From Candidatus Uhrbacteria bacterium (GTDB lineage Bacteria; Patescibacteria; ABY1; SG8-24; GWF2-40-263), in the NCBI GenBank assembly GCA_016205975.1, contig JACQSK010000015.1, positions 1-64,000 of the forward strand: 64,000 bases of DNA. Reading direction: 5' to 3'. Each line of letters starts with the position of its first letter. The stretch's first letter is position 1. The translations under genes were made by a program, and so were the position numbers. Shown here one piece after another: positions 48,851-57,719 of the stretch. The notes under the pieces are model-generated. The model made no database searches and was not told the origin of the DNA. It saw nothing but the letters and a program-made list of their open reading frames with translations.

Positions 48851-49495
48851 ATGGGAAACAAGGTACATCCAAATGCATTCCGCATTGGCGTCATCCGAGG
48901 ATGGGACGGGGTTTGGTTTGCCAATCGCCAGCAGTTTAAGACGTTCCTCAAAGAAGACGTCGCGATTCGGGACGAGCTCAAGAAAATGCTCAAAGAGGCG
49001 TTGGTGGATCGGATTGAAATTGAGCGCGCGCGGGGGGAGATCCGTCTCACGATCTACTCGGCCAAGCCCGGCATCATCATCGGCCGCGGCGGCGCGGGCA
49101 TTGAGGATCTTACGAAAAAATTGCGCACGAAGTTTTTTCCCGGACGGCGCGTGAAGATGAGCGTGAACGTCAAAGAAATTCAGAAACCGTCTTTGAGCTC
49201 TCAGGTCATCGGCCAGCAGATTGCGGCCGACATTGAAAAGCGTATGCCGTTCCGACGCGTGATGAAAATGGCGATTGAGCGCGCAAAGAAAGCGGGCGCG
49301 CTGGGCGTGAAAGTGACGATTGGCGGGCGCTTGAACGGTTCAGACATTGCCCGCAAAGAGACGATCGCTGACGGAAAAATCCCTCTGCACAACCTGCGTT
49401 CCGATATCGACTTTGCGTCCGTGAAGGCACAGACGATCTGGGGATCGATCGGCGTGAAGGTGTGGATTAATCGCGGAGAGGTTTTCGAGCCATAG
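48851..49495 (+). CDS. rpsC: 30S ribosomal protein S3
   Basis: The 214-residue S3 has MGNKVHPNAFRIGVIRGWD, the KH motif GIIIGRGGAGIEDLTKKL and the C-terminal GSIGVKVWINRGE. It stops right after the conserved core, without the long tail of many homologues. Confidence 0.96.
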   Translation: MGNKVHPNAFRIGVIRGWDGVWFANRQQFKTFLKEDVAIRDELKKMLKEALVDRIEIERARGEIRLTIYSAKPGIIIGRGGAGIEDLTKKLRTKFFPGRRVKMSVNVKEIQKPSLSSQVIGQQIAADIEKRMPFRRVMKMAIERAKKAGALGVKVTIGGRLNGSDIARKETIADGKIPLHNLRSDIDFASVKAQTIWGSIGVKVWINRGEVFEP

Positions 49496-49496
49496 T

Positions 49497-49916
49497 ATGT
49501 TGATGCCCAAGAAGGTCAAACATCGCAAGTGGCACAAGGGCCGCCGTCTCGGCCGCCGCATTGCCACCACCAAGACGATGCTCGCGTTTGGATCGTTTGG
49601 TTTGAAAGCGACCAGCGAGTCCTGGGTCACCTCTCGGCAGATTGAGGCCGCCCGCCGCGCCATGACGCGCGCCGTGGCCCGCGGAGGGAAAATTTGGATT
49701 CGCATTTTTCCCGATAAGCCTGTCACGACCAAGGGGTCGGAGATGCCGATGGGAAAAGGAAAAGGCGCGGTGGATCATTATGTGGCGATCGTGCGGCCCG
49801 GCACCATCATGTTTGAGATGGGCGGCATCGACGAGGCGCTCGCGCGTTCTGCCTTGACGCTCGCTTCCCACAAGCTGCCGGTCACCACCAAAATCGTGAC
49901 GCGCGAAGTCGTGTAA
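49497..49916 (+). CDS. rplP: 50S ribosomal protein L16
   Basis: This 139-residue L16 begins MLMPKKVKHRKWHKGRRLG and contains RGGKIWIRIFPDKPVT and GKGKGAVDHYVA. It starts one base after the rpsC stop. Confidence 0.96.
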   Translation: MLMPKKVKHRKWHKGRRLGRRIATTKTMLAFGSFGLKATSESWVTSRQIEAARRAMTRAVARGGKIWIRIFPDKPVTTKGSEMPMGKGKGAVDHYVAIVRPGTIMFEMGGIDEALARSALTLASHKLPVTTKIVTREVV

Positions 49917-49920
49917 CCCT

Positions 49921-50121
49921 ATGGATATCAAGTCGATCCGATCAAAATCTCAAGAGGTTCTCGCACAAGAACTCGCGCAAGCGCAGACGCACCTGAAGTC
50001 TCTGGACTTTAAGCTTGCGGCCAACCAGTTAAAGAACGTCCGTGAGAGCCGCAAGACCAAGCGTTTGGTCGCGCGCCTGCAGACGGTGCTGCGCGAAAAG
50101 CGAAACGTCTCAACCCCATAA
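49921..50121 (+). CDS. rpmC: 50S ribosomal protein L29
   Basis: This 66-residue helical protein with KSLDFKLAANQLKNVRESRK has the typical L29 hairpin of two helices and sits at the tunnel exit next to L23. Confidence 0.92.
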   Translation: MDIKSIRSKSQEVLAQELAQAQTHLKSLDFKLAANQLKNVRESRKTKRLVARLQTVLREKRNVSTP

Positions 50122-50124
50122 GCT

Positions 50125-50379
50125 ATGAACAAGAAAACCATTCAACGCACGTTTACCGGAGTCGTCGTCGCCGCCAAGATGGCGAAGACGCTTGTGGTAC
50201 GCGTCGAGCGCACGGTCGTGCATCCCAAGTACGGGAAACGCTATGTGCAAAGCAAGAAGTTTCATGTTCATGACGAAGCACAGGCTCACAAGGCGGGGGA
50301 CACGGTCACCTTCCGGGCGTGCCGTCCGATTTCCAAGACGAAGTGTTGGAGGGTGTTAACCCAGCCGTCACAGAAGTAA
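50125..50379 (+). CDS. rpsQ: 30S ribosomal protein S17
   Basis: The 84-residue S17 has an OB-fold with FTGVVVAAKMAKTLVVRVER and HPKYGKRYVQSKKFHVHDE. It is standard in length and place. Confidence 0.95.
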   Translation: MNKKTIQRTFTGVVVAAKMAKTLVVRVERTVVHPKYGKRYVQSKKFHVHDEAQAHKAGDTVTFRACRPISKTKCWRVLTQPSQK

Positions 50380-50380
50380 T

Positions 50381-50752
50381 ATGGTTCAACTTCGATCCAT
50401 GGTCAAAGTGGCAGACAACACCGGAGCCCGCAAACTGCAGGTCATTCGTGTGATTGGCGGCTATCAGCAGCGCTATGCCTTCATCGGCGACATTGTGACG
50501 GCGGCGGTGAAAGAAGCCGTGCCGCATGGCACCGTGAAGAAAAGCGATGTTGTCACCGCGGTGATGGTTCGCGCCCGCAAGGAGATTCGACGCAAGGACG
50601 GCACCTACATCCGTTTTGACGAGAACGCGGCCGTGATCATCGATGCCAAGACCAAAGAACCAAAAGGCACGCGTATCTTCGGGCCCGTGGCTCGTGAACT
50701 GCGCGCCCTGGGTTTTGGAAAAATTATTTCATTGGCCCCCGAGGTCCTCTAG
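50381..50752 (+). CDS. rplN: 50S ribosomal protein L14
   Basis: The 123-residue L14 begins MVQLRSMVKVADNTGARKLQ and contains RIFGPVARELRALGFGKIIS at the end. No unusual features. Confidence 0.96.
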   Translation: MVQLRSMVKVADNTGARKLQVIRVIGGYQQRYAFIGDIVTAAVKEAVPHGTVKKSDVVTAVMVRARKEIRRKDGTYIRFDENAAVIIDAKTKEPKGTRIFGPVARELRALGFGKIISLAPEVL

Positions 50753-50757
50753 ACGCT

Positions 50758-51081
50758 ATGAAGATTAAGACAGGTGACAAAGTCCGTGTCCTCACGGGAA
50801 AAGACAAAGGCAAGGAAGGAGCCGTCCTCCAGGTGTTCCCTGGTCTTCAGCGTGTCGTCGTGGAAGGGGTGAACAAGATGACCAAGCACTTGCGCAAAAC
50901 CGGACAACGCGCCGGACAGAAAATTGAGTTTTCTTCTCCGCTGCATGTTTCCAACGTCGCGCTCGTCTCGCCCAAGAGCGGGAAGACGGGACGCGTGGCC
51001 TACAAGAGCATCGAACAAGAAGGGAAGAAGAAACGCATTCGCGTGATTCGTAAAAAGGGCGTGGTCGAGGACATCGAGTAA
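50758..51081 (+). CDS. rplX: 50S ribosomal protein L24
   Basis: The 107-residue L24 has the KOW motif KIKTGDKVRVLTGKDKGKEG at its start and a basic tail. It lies 5 bases after rplN. Confidence 0.95.
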   Translation: MKIKTGDKVRVLTGKDKGKEGAVLQVFPGLQRVVVEGVNKMTKHLRKTGQRAGQKIEFSSPLHVSNVALVSPKSGKTGRVAYKSIEQEGKKKRIRVIRKKGVVEDIE

Positions 51082-51085
51082 TCCT

Positions 51086-51628
51086 ATGGCATTTCAAGAC
51101 ACCTATCGCAAAGACGTTGTTCCCAAATTGCAAGCTGAGTTTGGGTACAAAAATATCCACGCGGTTCCGACCGTCAAGGCCGTGACGTTGAATGTGGGTC
51201 TGGGTTCGGGACTCAAGGACGCCAAGTTTTTGGAAACCGCCGAGAAAACGCTTACGCGCATCTCGGGACAAAAACCCGTCATGACCAAGTCTCGCAAGTC
51301 CATTGCCGGCTTCAAGATTCGTGAGGGGATGGTGGTGGGAATGAAGGTCACGTTGCGCGGGAAGCGGATGTGGAACTTCCTGGAGAAGCTCATCCGCGTT
51401 TCTCTGCCGCGCGTGCGGGACTTCCGAGGCCTGTCGCCGGACGCCTTTGACGGACAGGGCAACTACTCCATCGGGTTTAAAGAGCACATGGCTTTTCCAG
51501 AAATCCGCAGCGACGAGATCGAATTGATCCACGGCCTTCAGGTCACCATCGCGACCAATGCTGGAAATGATGCCCAAGCCCGCTCTCTGCTTAAACATCT
51601 GGGAATGCCTCTCAAGACCGAGAACTAA
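51086..51628 (+). CDS. rplE: 50S ribosomal protein L5
   Basis: The 180-residue L5, which contacts 5S rRNA, contains TRISGQKPVMTKSRKSIAGF and LPRVRDFRGLSPDAFDGQGN. It has the standard length. Confidence 0.96.
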   Translation: MAFQDTYRKDVVPKLQAEFGYKNIHAVPTVKAVTLNVGLGSGLKDAKFLETAEKTLTRISGQKPVMTKSRKSIAGFKIREGMVVGMKVTLRGKRMWNFLEKLIRVSLPRVRDFRGLSPDAFDGQGNYSIGFKEHMAFPEIRSDEIELIHGLQVTIATNAGNDAQARSLLKHLGMPLKTEN

Positions 51629-51629
51629 T

Positions 51630-51815
51630 ATGGCCACGTCCAATCAAATTGCCAAATCAAAAAAACGCGCCAAGTTTTCGACGCGGATCGTCCACCGTTG
51701 CTGGCGGTGCGGACGCGCGCGCGGGTATATGCGCGTGTTTGGCCTGTGCCGTATCTGTTTTCGAGAGCTCGCCAACCGCGGAGAGATCCCAGGCGTTAAA
51801 AAATCAAGTTGGTAG
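51630..51815 (+). CDS. rpsN: 30S ribosomal protein S14, zinc type
   Basis: The 61-residue S14 carries the zinc ligands CWRC and CRIC (about 24-27 and 40-43), the short C+ form common in small genomes. The frame is open upstream in rplE, but the S14 homology starts at ATG 51630. Confidence 0.95.
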   Translation: MATSNQIAKSKKRAKFSTRIVHRCWRCGRARGYMRVFGLCRICFRELANRGEIPGVKKSSW

Positions 51816-51833
51816 AACGACCCCACGCTTCCT

Positions 51834-52226
51834 ATGATTACGGATCCTATCTCGGACATGCTTACACGCATTCGTAACGCTCAGCTGGTTCACCTGCCTG
51901 AGATCGTTTTGCCATACTCTAAGATCAAGTTCGCGATTGCGAAGATCCTTGAGAAGGAAGGCTACGTCGGCCAGGTGCAACAGACACAAGAGCAGAAGCG
52001 GCCCACCCTTAAAATGGAGTTGATGTATGACGCGGGCCGGCCGAAGATTCAGATGATCGCGCGCGTCAGCCGACCGAGCCGCCGGGTCTATGCCAAGTCC
52101 AGCGACCTGCCACGCGTGCTTTCCGATTTCGGTATCGCGATCATCTCGACGCCGAACGGCATGATGACGAATAAAGAAGCCCGAGCGCGTCACTTGGGTG
52201 GAGAAGTGATTTGCGAAATTTCCTAA
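51834..52226 (+). CDS. rpsH: 30S ribosomal protein S8
   Basis: S8 has 130 residues with TDPISDMLTRIRNAQL and the C-terminal RNA-binding region around IISTPNGMMTNKEARARHLG. In many bacteria S8 represses the spc operon. No matching target site is obvious near rplE here. Confidence 0.95.
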   Translation: MITDPISDMLTRIRNAQLVHLPEIVLPYSKIKFAIAKILEKEGYVGQVQQTQEQKRPTLKMELMYDAGRPKIQMIARVSRPSRRVYAKSSDLPRVLSDFGIAIISTPNGMMTNKEARARHLGGEVICEIS

Positions 52227-52227
52227 T

Positions 52228-52791
52228 ATGTCTCGCGTTGGAAAAAAACCTATTCTCATTCCCGCCGGCGTGGAGGTCCTCGTGGAGGGTCAGACCGTTA
52301 CGGTGAAAGGCCCGAAGGCCACGCTCGCCACGCAGATCAATCACGCCGTGCGCGCGGATATCGTTCAAGGCCAAGACGGCCGTGAAGTCGTTTTCCTCGT
52401 GGACGAGGCCATGGCTTCAGATACCAACACACGCGCGCAGTGGGGGACCGCGCGCGCAAACGTCGCCAATCTGGTGAAAGGCGTGACGACAGGATTCACG
52501 AAAAAACTGGAAGTGAACGGCGTGGGCTATCGCGTGAGCGCGTCCGCCGCTGGCCTGGTTTTAAACGTCGGCTTCTCCCACGAGGTGAAGGTCGCCATCC
52601 CGAAAGGCATCGAAGCGAGCGTGGAGGGGAACGTCATTACCCTCACGGGCGCTGATACGCAGGCCGTAGGCGAGCTTGCCGCGCAGCTGCGAGCCATCCG
52701 CAAACCCGAACCGTATAAAGGAAAAGGCATTAAGTATGCCGATGAGGTTGTCCGTCGCAAGGCAGGCAAGACTCAGAAGGCAGGAGCATAA
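52228..52791 (+). CDS. rplF: 50S ribosomal protein L6
   Basis: The 187-residue L6 begins MSRVGKKPILIPAGVEVLVE and ends with the KPEPYKGKGIKYADEVVRRK block. It has standard length. Confidence 0.96.
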   Translation: MSRVGKKPILIPAGVEVLVEGQTVTVKGPKATLATQINHAVRADIVQGQDGREVVFLVDEAMASDTNTRAQWGTARANVANLVKGVTTGFTKKLEVNGVGYRVSASAAGLVLNVGFSHEVKVAIPKGIEASVEGNVITLTGADTQAVGELAAQLRAIRKPEPYKGKGIKYADEVVRRKAGKTQKAGA

Positions 52792-52794
52792 CCT

Positions 52795-53151
52795 ATGAGT
52801 GGAGCCACCAAACAAAAACGACAGCACGCTGCCCTGCGCGCACACCGCACGCGTTCCCGGATTCGCGGAACGGCGGCGTGTCCGCGCCTGAGCGTGAAGC
52901 GCAGCCTGAAGCATATCTACGCACAGCTCATCGATGACGCGCGCGGCGTGACGCTTGTCAGCGCCTCAGACACAGCCGTAGAAGCCAAAGGCCGTCCGGT
53001 TGAGGTTGCCCATGCCGTAGGGAAAAGGCTCGCAGAAAAGGCCGTTGCGGCCGGAATGACTCAAGCTGTGTTTGATCGCGGGAGCTATCGTTATCACGGC
53101 CGCGTGGCCGCGATTGCCGATGGCGCGCGTGAGGGAGGACTCACCATCTAA
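52795..53151 (+). CDS. rplR: 50S ribosomal protein L18
   Basis: The 118-residue L18 binds 5S rRNA. RIRGTAACPRLSVKRSLKHI and FDRGSYRYHGRVAAIADGAR match the family. Confidence 0.95.
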   Translation: MSGATKQKRQHAALRAHRTRSRIRGTAACPRLSVKRSLKHIYAQLIDDARGVTLVSASDTAVEAKGRPVEVAHAVGKRLAEKAVAAGMTQAVFDRGSYRYHGRVAAIADGAREGGLTI

Positions 53152-53152
53152 T

Positions 53153-53716
53153 ATGCCAGACCCAAAATATCCATCAAAACCGGCTCGGGGAGGAGGACGC
53201 CGCGGCGGGGAAGACGACAAGCGCGGTCGCGGACGCGGGCGTGGACGCAAAAACGATGAACGAGCTCCTCGCGAGTTCGAGCAGAAGATTTTGGATCTCG
53301 CGCGCGTGACGCGCGTGACGGCGGGAGGGAAGCGCATGACGTTCCGCTGCGCGCTCATCATCGGAGACAAAAAAGGACGCGTGGGTCTTGGGATTGCCAA
53401 AGGGGCAGACGTGCAGATTGCCATTGAGAAGGCGTACAAGCAAGCCAAGAAAGACGTGCTGGTCGTCCCCATTGTCAACCAGACGCTTCCGCATCCCATT
53501 CAGGTGAAGTTCGGTTCCGCGATGATCATCTTGAAACCGGCTCCATTGGGAACAGGGCTCAAGAGCGGCGGAGCCATGCGTATGGTTCTTGAATTTGCCG
53601 GCGTCCCGAATGCCGTTTCCAAGATCGTAAACTCAAGCAACAAAATTAACATTGCTAAGGCGACGCTGGAAGCCATCCGACGTCTGCAACACGCCAAAGC
53701 GCCTGTCCGTCTATGA
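53153..53716 (+). CDS. rpsE: 30S ribosomal protein S5 with Arg/Gly-rich N-terminus
   Basis: The S5 core (LARVTRVTAGGKRMTFRCAL, GLGIAKGADVQIAIEKA, NKINIAKATLEAIRRLQ) starts near residue 45. The preceding region is an RGGGRRGGEDDKRGRGRGRG-type stretch not found in model S5 proteins. The length is 187 residues. rplO overlaps the stop by 4 bases, so the usual rpmD gene (L30) between them is absent. Confidence 0.95.
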   Translation: MPDPKYPSKPARGGGRRGGEDDKRGRGRGRGRKNDERAPREFEQKILDLARVTRVTAGGKRMTFRCALIIGDKKGRVGLGIAKGADVQIAIEKAYKQAKKDVLVVPIVNQTLPHPIQVKFGSAMIILKPAPLGTGLKSGGAMRMVLEFAGVPNAVSKIVNSSNKINIAKATLEAIRRLQHAKAPVRL

Positions 53717-54156
53717 CCCTCTCTCTGCACACCCTGCGACCGCAAAAAGGTTCCGCGAAGTCCAAGAAGCGCGTTGGACGCGGATTAGGTTCGACGGGAA
53801 CCTATTCAGGACGAGGCGTGAAGGGTCAGAGCGCCCGCTCCGGTGTCTCCGGCCTCAAGCTCCAAGGTCTGCGCCAGATTATGCTTGCCACGCCAAAGTC
53901 GCGCGGGTTTACCAGCGGCTATGAGCGCGCACAGGCTGTGAACGTCGACGACTTGTCAAAGACGTTTAAGCCAGGCACAAAGGTCACGCCCAAGATGCTT
54001 GAGAAGGCGGGTCTCATCGGTCGCGCCACCTCGCCCGTGAAAGTTCTGGGCGGCGGCGCGATCGCGATCGCCATCACCCTTTCCGGCTGCCGCGTGTCGG
54101 CGTCGGCCAAGCAGAAGATCGAGGCCGCTGGAGGCACGATCGTTGACCGAGTATAA
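53713..54156 (+). CDS. rplO: 50S ribosomal protein L15
   Basis: The 147-residue L15 has the glycine-rich KRVGRGLGSTGTYSGRGVKG start. It overlaps rpsE by ATGA, so no L30 gene can lie between. Confidence 0.95.
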   Translation: MTLSLHTLRPQKGSAKSKKRVGRGLGSTGTYSGRGVKGQSARSGVSGLKLQGLRQIMLATPKSRGFTSGYERAQAVNVDDLSKTFKPGTKVTPKMLEKAGLIGRATSPVKVLGGGAIAIAITLSGCRVSASAKQKIEAAGGTIVDRV

Positions 54157-54165
54157 TGGAGTGAT

Positions 54166-55428
54166 ATGAATACGCTCCTTCGCATTTGGAAAACCAAAGA
54201 CATCCGCAACAGTCTCCTGTTCATTGGAGCCATGCTCGTGGTCTTCCGTCTGACGGCGCACATTCCGGTCCCCGGCGTCGATACCTCCGTGCTCGGCTCT
54301 ATTTTTTCCGGCAACCAATTTTTTGGACTCCTGAATATTTTCTCAGGGGGCACGCTTGAGAACTTTTCCGTTGTGGCCATGGGGGTCATGCCCTACATCA
54401 CCTCCTCCATCATCTTCCAGCTCTTGGGCATGATCTTGCCATCCGTGGAGGAGATGCAGAAGGAAGAGCAAGGACGGCAGCGGCTCAATCAGTGGACGCG
54501 CCTGGCCACAGTGCCGCTGGCGATTGTCCAGGGGTATGGACTGATTTTGCTCCTCTCCCAGCAAGGGCAGTTTTTTACCACGGCCGGCTTCCAAACCATG
54601 GCGTTTGCCATTTTGAGCATGACCGCCGGGACGATGTTCCTCATGTGGCTGGGAGAATTGATTACAGAGAAAAACATCGGTAACGGTATTTCGATCGTGA
54701 TCTTGGCGGGCATTTTGGCTGGATTGCCTACGACGCTCAGCCAGTCGCTCTCCGTGTTTGACCGCAGCCAGCTGGTGACGCTTATCTTGTTTGTGGCGGC
54801 GACCGTCGTGACCGTGGTCGCGATCGTGGTGATGCACGAAGCGCAGAGGAACATCCCGGTGCAGTATGCGCGCCAGGTGCACGGCGCACGGCTCTCCGGA
54901 GCCGTGAGCTCGCACATCCCGCTGCGCCTGAACATGAGCGGCGTGATCCCCATCATCTTCGCGATCTCTATCGTCCTGTTCCCCACCGTGCTCGCGCAGT
55001 TTTTCTTGAACGCAAAGACGGAAGTCCTGCGCGCGGCGGCCAACTGGGTTTTGCAGGTCTTCCAAAACCAGATCGTCTATGGGGTGATCTACTTCGTGCT
55101 CGTGTTTTTCTTCTCCTATTTCTATACCGCCGTCATTTTCCATCCCGACCGTGTGGCCGAGAACATCCAAAAGCAAGGCGGGTTCATTCCTGGCATCCGT
55201 CCCGGCAAACAAACGGCCGAGTATCTTGGGTGGATCGTGAACCGCATCCTCCTGGTAGGTGCCACCTTCCTTGCCGTGATCGCCGTCTTGCCGCTAGTGG
55301 TCCAGAGTCTGACGGGCAACGCTGCCCTCTCGCTTGGGGGAACCTCCATCTTGATCACGGTTGCCGTGATCGTCGAGAGCGTGAAACAGATCCAGGCGCA
55401 GCTGACGATGCGCGAGTACGAAATCTAA
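54166..55428 (+). CDS. secY: Protein translocase subunit SecY
   Basis: SecY is the channel of the Sec translocon. The 420 residues form ten hydrophobic segments, with the plug region after VPGVDTSVLGSIF, the NMSGVIPIIFA segment, and the cytosolic loop GIRPGKQTAEYL. It is slightly shorter than in E. coli. It ends the ribosomal series and is followed by a terminator. Confidence 0.96.
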   Translation: MNTLLRIWKTKDIRNSLLFIGAMLVVFRLTAHIPVPGVDTSVLGSIFSGNQFFGLLNIFSGGTLENFSVVAMGVMPYITSSIIFQLLGMILPSVEEMQKEEQGRQRLNQWTRLATVPLAIVQGYGLILLLSQQGQFFTTAGFQTMAFAILSMTAGTMFLMWLGELITEKNIGNGISIVILAGILAGLPTTLSQSLSVFDRSQLVTLILFVAATVVTVVAIVVMHEAQRNIPVQYARQVHGARLSGAVSSHIPLRLNMSGVIPIIFAISIVLFPTVLAQFFLNAKTEVLRAAANWVLQVFQNQIVYGVIYFVLVFFFSYFYTAVIFHPDRVAENIQKQGGFIPGIRPGKQTAEYLGWIVNRILLVGATFLAVIAVLPLVVQSLTGNAALSLGGTSILITVAVIVESVKQIQAQLTMREYEI

Positions 55429-55443
55429 TCAGGATCTCAACCA

Positions 55444-55476
55444 AAAGAGGTCGCCCTAGTCGGGTGCCTCTTTTTT
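55444..55476 (+). terminator. Terminator after secY
   Basis: AAGAGG and CCTCTT with an inner CGCCC/GGGTG stem are followed by TTTTTT. The adk -10 box starts directly behind it. Confidence 0.75.
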
Positions 55477-55478
55477 GA

Positions 55479-55484
55479 TATACT
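55479..55484 (+). promoter_or_regulatory. -10 box of adk
   Basis: TATACT ends 8 bases before ATG 55493. The -35 region lies in the terminator and is weak. Confidence 0.45.
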
Positions 55485-55492
55485 GGCATGGT

Positions 55493-56107
55493 ATGACATA
55501 CAAGATATTGCTCATGGGACCCCAAGGGAGCGGGAAAGGCACGCAGGCCGAGAAGCTCGCCGCACATTTGGGGGTCCCCGCCTTTGGCATGGGACAGCTT
55601 CTGCGCGATGAGATCGCCAGCGGGTCGGAACTGGGGGAGAAGTTTGATGTGATTTTGAAGCGAGGCGATCTGGTCAGCGACAGGGATGCGGCAGAGATGC
55701 TCAAGCGCCGCCTCTTAAAACCCGACACCCAGAACGGCTATATCCTCGACGGCTATCCACGCAACCTCTCCCAGTACGCCGCGTTTGATTTTGACACGCC
55801 CACGCACGTCCTCGTGATCGACGTGCCGCGCGATGAATCGCTGAAGCGCTTGGGAGGACGTCTCACGTGCCGAGCCTGCAACAAGGTTGGTTCCATGGAC
55901 GACGGAATCAAGCCTGGCGACCGATGTGCGTGCGGGGGAGAGTGGTACCAGCGCACGGACGACACGCCCGCGGCTATCGCGCGCCGGCTCGAGATTTATG
56001 AAAACGACACGCAGCCGGTCATCCAAAAGTACGAGGCGCTGGTTGTTCACGTGGATGGCGTCGGATCGGTGGAAGAGGTGGCGGAGCGAATAAAAGCCGT
56101 CTTGTAA
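55493..56107 (+). CDS. adk: Adenylate kinase with zinc-type lid
   Basis: Adk balances AMP, ADP and ATP. The 204-residue protein has the P-loop GPQGSGKGTQ at 8-17, ILDGYPRNLSQ, and a lid with four cysteines (LTCRAC and RCACGG), which should bind zinc as in Gram-positive enzymes. The frame is open to 55475, but the TATACT box supports ATG 55493. map starts 3 bases downstream. Confidence 0.95.
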   Translation: MTYKILLMGPQGSGKGTQAEKLAAHLGVPAFGMGQLLRDEIASGSELGEKFDVILKRGDLVSDRDAAEMLKRRLLKPDTQNGYILDGYPRNLSQYAAFDFDTPTHVLVIDVPRDESLKRLGGRLTCRACNKVGSMDDGIKPGDRCACGGEWYQRTDDTPAAIARRLEIYENDTQPVIQKYEALVVHVDGVGSVEEVAERIKAVL

Positions 56108-56110
56108 CGT

Positions 56111-56890
56111 ATGGCCCTTACCAAATCACAAGAGGAGATCGAGAAGATGCGCCGAGGGGGACACCTGCTTTCTCGCGCCCTGAAGGCCGCCGTCGATGCG
56201 GTCGCTCCAGGCGTGAGCTTGCGTGAGCTGGACACGATTGCCGAGCGTGTCATTGTCGAGGGCGGCGGCGAACCATCGTTCAAAGGATATCGTTCAAAAC
56301 CCTCTGACGTGCCGTTTCCCAGTACGTTGTGTGTTTCTGTGAATGAAGAGATCGTCCATGGGCTTGGGAATCGTGAACGCCCATTGAAGAAAGGCGATAT
56401 CGTGGGACTCGACATCGGGTGCTGGTTTGAGGGGCTGTGCACGGACATGGCCGTCACCGTCCCGGTCGGGGAGGTGAGCGATGACGCCAAGAAGTTGATC
56501 CAGGTCACAAAGGACTCCCTCATGGCGGGCGTGCGCGCCGCAAGAATCGGGGGAGAGATTAAAGACATCAGCACGGCTGTTGAGGCGTACGTGAAGCCCT
56601 ACGGCTACGGCATTGTCCGCGCCCTGGTGGGCCATGGCGTTGGCCACGCCGTCCACGAAGACCCGCACGTGCCCAACTACGTGTCTGACCGCTACCCGAA
56701 GGTCGTGATCGAAGAGGGGATGTGCTTGGCCCTTGAGCCGATGCTGGGCATGGGAGGCGACTATCATGTCGAGACAGCGAAAGACGGATGGAGCATCGTG
56801 ATGGCCGACGGCTCACTCGGCGGGCATTTTGAAGTCACGATCGCCGTAACAAAAAAAGGCACGGAGATTTTGACGCCTCTGCCGGTATGA
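56111..56890 (+). CDS. map: Methionine aminopeptidase type I
   Basis: Map removes the N-terminal methionine. The 259 residues contain the metal ligands in VGLDIGCWFEGLCTDMAVTV, GHGVGHAVHEDPHVPN and ALEPMLGMG, with the second glutamate near the end (GGHFEVTIAV). In many relatives infA, rpmJ, rpsM, rpsK, rpsD and rpoA follow. Here ruvX follows with a 4-base overlap instead. Confidence 0.95.
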   Translation: MALTKSQEEIEKMRRGGHLLSRALKAAVDAVAPGVSLRELDTIAERVIVEGGGEPSFKGYRSKPSDVPFPSTLCVSVNEEIVHGLGNRERPLKKGDIVGLDIGCWFEGLCTDMAVTVPVGEVSDDAKKLIQVTKDSLMAGVRAARIGGEIKDISTAVEAYVKPYGYGIVRALVGHGVGHAVHEDPHVPNYVSDRYPKVVIEEGMCLALEPMLGMGGDYHVETAKDGWSIVMADGSLGGHFEVTIAVTKKGTEILTPLPV

Positions 56891-57279
56891 GAATCCTCGG
56901 CGTCGATTACGGCGACAAAAAAATCGGGCTCGCATTCGGGGACTCTGTTGCGCATGTGGCTGTGCCGTTGGACGTTGTTCCCAATTTGGGCGCGGAGACG
57001 CTGCAGGTCTTTGCCAAAAAGGTCTCGGCAGAAGACATTGATCTGATCGTGGTGGGCGTGCCGTTGTCCACGGGCGCGCATCATTCATCCGTCCAGCTCG
57101 AGAAGACTCGCGCATTCATCCAAGCGCTCCAGGGTGCTGTGGCCGTGCCGGTCGTAGAGGAAGACGAGTCCTATACGAGCGCGGAGAGCATCCGGTTGCA
57201 ACGCGAGGAGGGTGCGCAGGCGTATGAGGATGCGCTCTCGGCTATGCTTATCGTTCAAGCGTACTTAGAACATCTATGA
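56887..57279 (+). CDS. ruvX: YqgF/RuvX-type nuclease
   Basis: This 130-residue RNase H-fold protein with ILGVDYGDKKIGLAFGDS, LIVVGVPLS and DESYTSAES belongs to the YqgF family, linked to 16S rRNA maturation. It overlaps map and the following gene by 4 bases each. Confidence 0.9.
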   Translation: MRILGVDYGDKKIGLAFGDSVAHVAVPLDVVPNLGAETLQVFAKKVSAEDIDLIVVGVPLSTGAHHSSVQLEKTRAFIQALQGAVAVPVVEEDESYTSAESIRLQREEGAQAYEDALSAMLIVQAYLEHL

Positions 57280-57716
57280 ATCATCTTACACGTGTGTTCT
57301 TCGTTCTTTTGGTCCTGGTTGGCGTGTATTGGTTATGGCAGGATGCGGAGGAGCCCGTCGAAGCGCCGTCGACGGAGTTTGTTTCAGAGGGTGGCGTGAT
57401 CCTGCGTGTCACTTCGCCTCTGAAAGAGGCGCTCGTGATCTCGCCTCTCATGCTCACAGGAGAAGCGCCGGGCACATGGTACTTTGAGGCGAGCTTTCCT
57501 ATCGTGCTTGTGGACTGGGATGGACGCATCATTGCGCAGGGACACGCGGAAGCTCAAGCGGACTGGATGACAGAGATCCTCGTCCCGTTTGTAGCGACGC
57601 TTGAGTTTACGAAGCCCGACTACGGCACGACCGGCGCCTTGATTTTGCAGCGCGATAATCCATCGGGGCTTCCCGAGAACGATGATGCCGTGGAGGTTCC
57701 TATTCGATTTGAATAA
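57276..57716 (+). CDS. Gmad2-domain membrane-anchored protein
   Basis: This 146-residue protein has an N-terminal hydrophobic segment (LTRVFFVLLVLVGVYWLW) and a single Gmad2 immunoglobulin-like domain (SPLMLTGEAPGTWYFEASFP, DWDGRIIAQGHAEAQADWMT, ILVPFVATLEF). Such proteins are exported and occur often in Patescibacteria; the partner is unknown. It overlaps ruvX by 4 bases and precedes a lipoprotein gene by 3. Confidence 0.8.
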   Translation: MNHLTRVFFVLLVLVGVYWLWQDAEEPVEAPSTEFVSEGGVILRVTSPLKEALVISPLMLTGEAPGTWYFEASFPIVLVDWDGRIIAQGHAEAQADWMTEILVPFVATLEFTKPDYGTTGALILQRDNPSGLPENDDAVEVPIRFE

Positions 57717-57719
57717 CCT

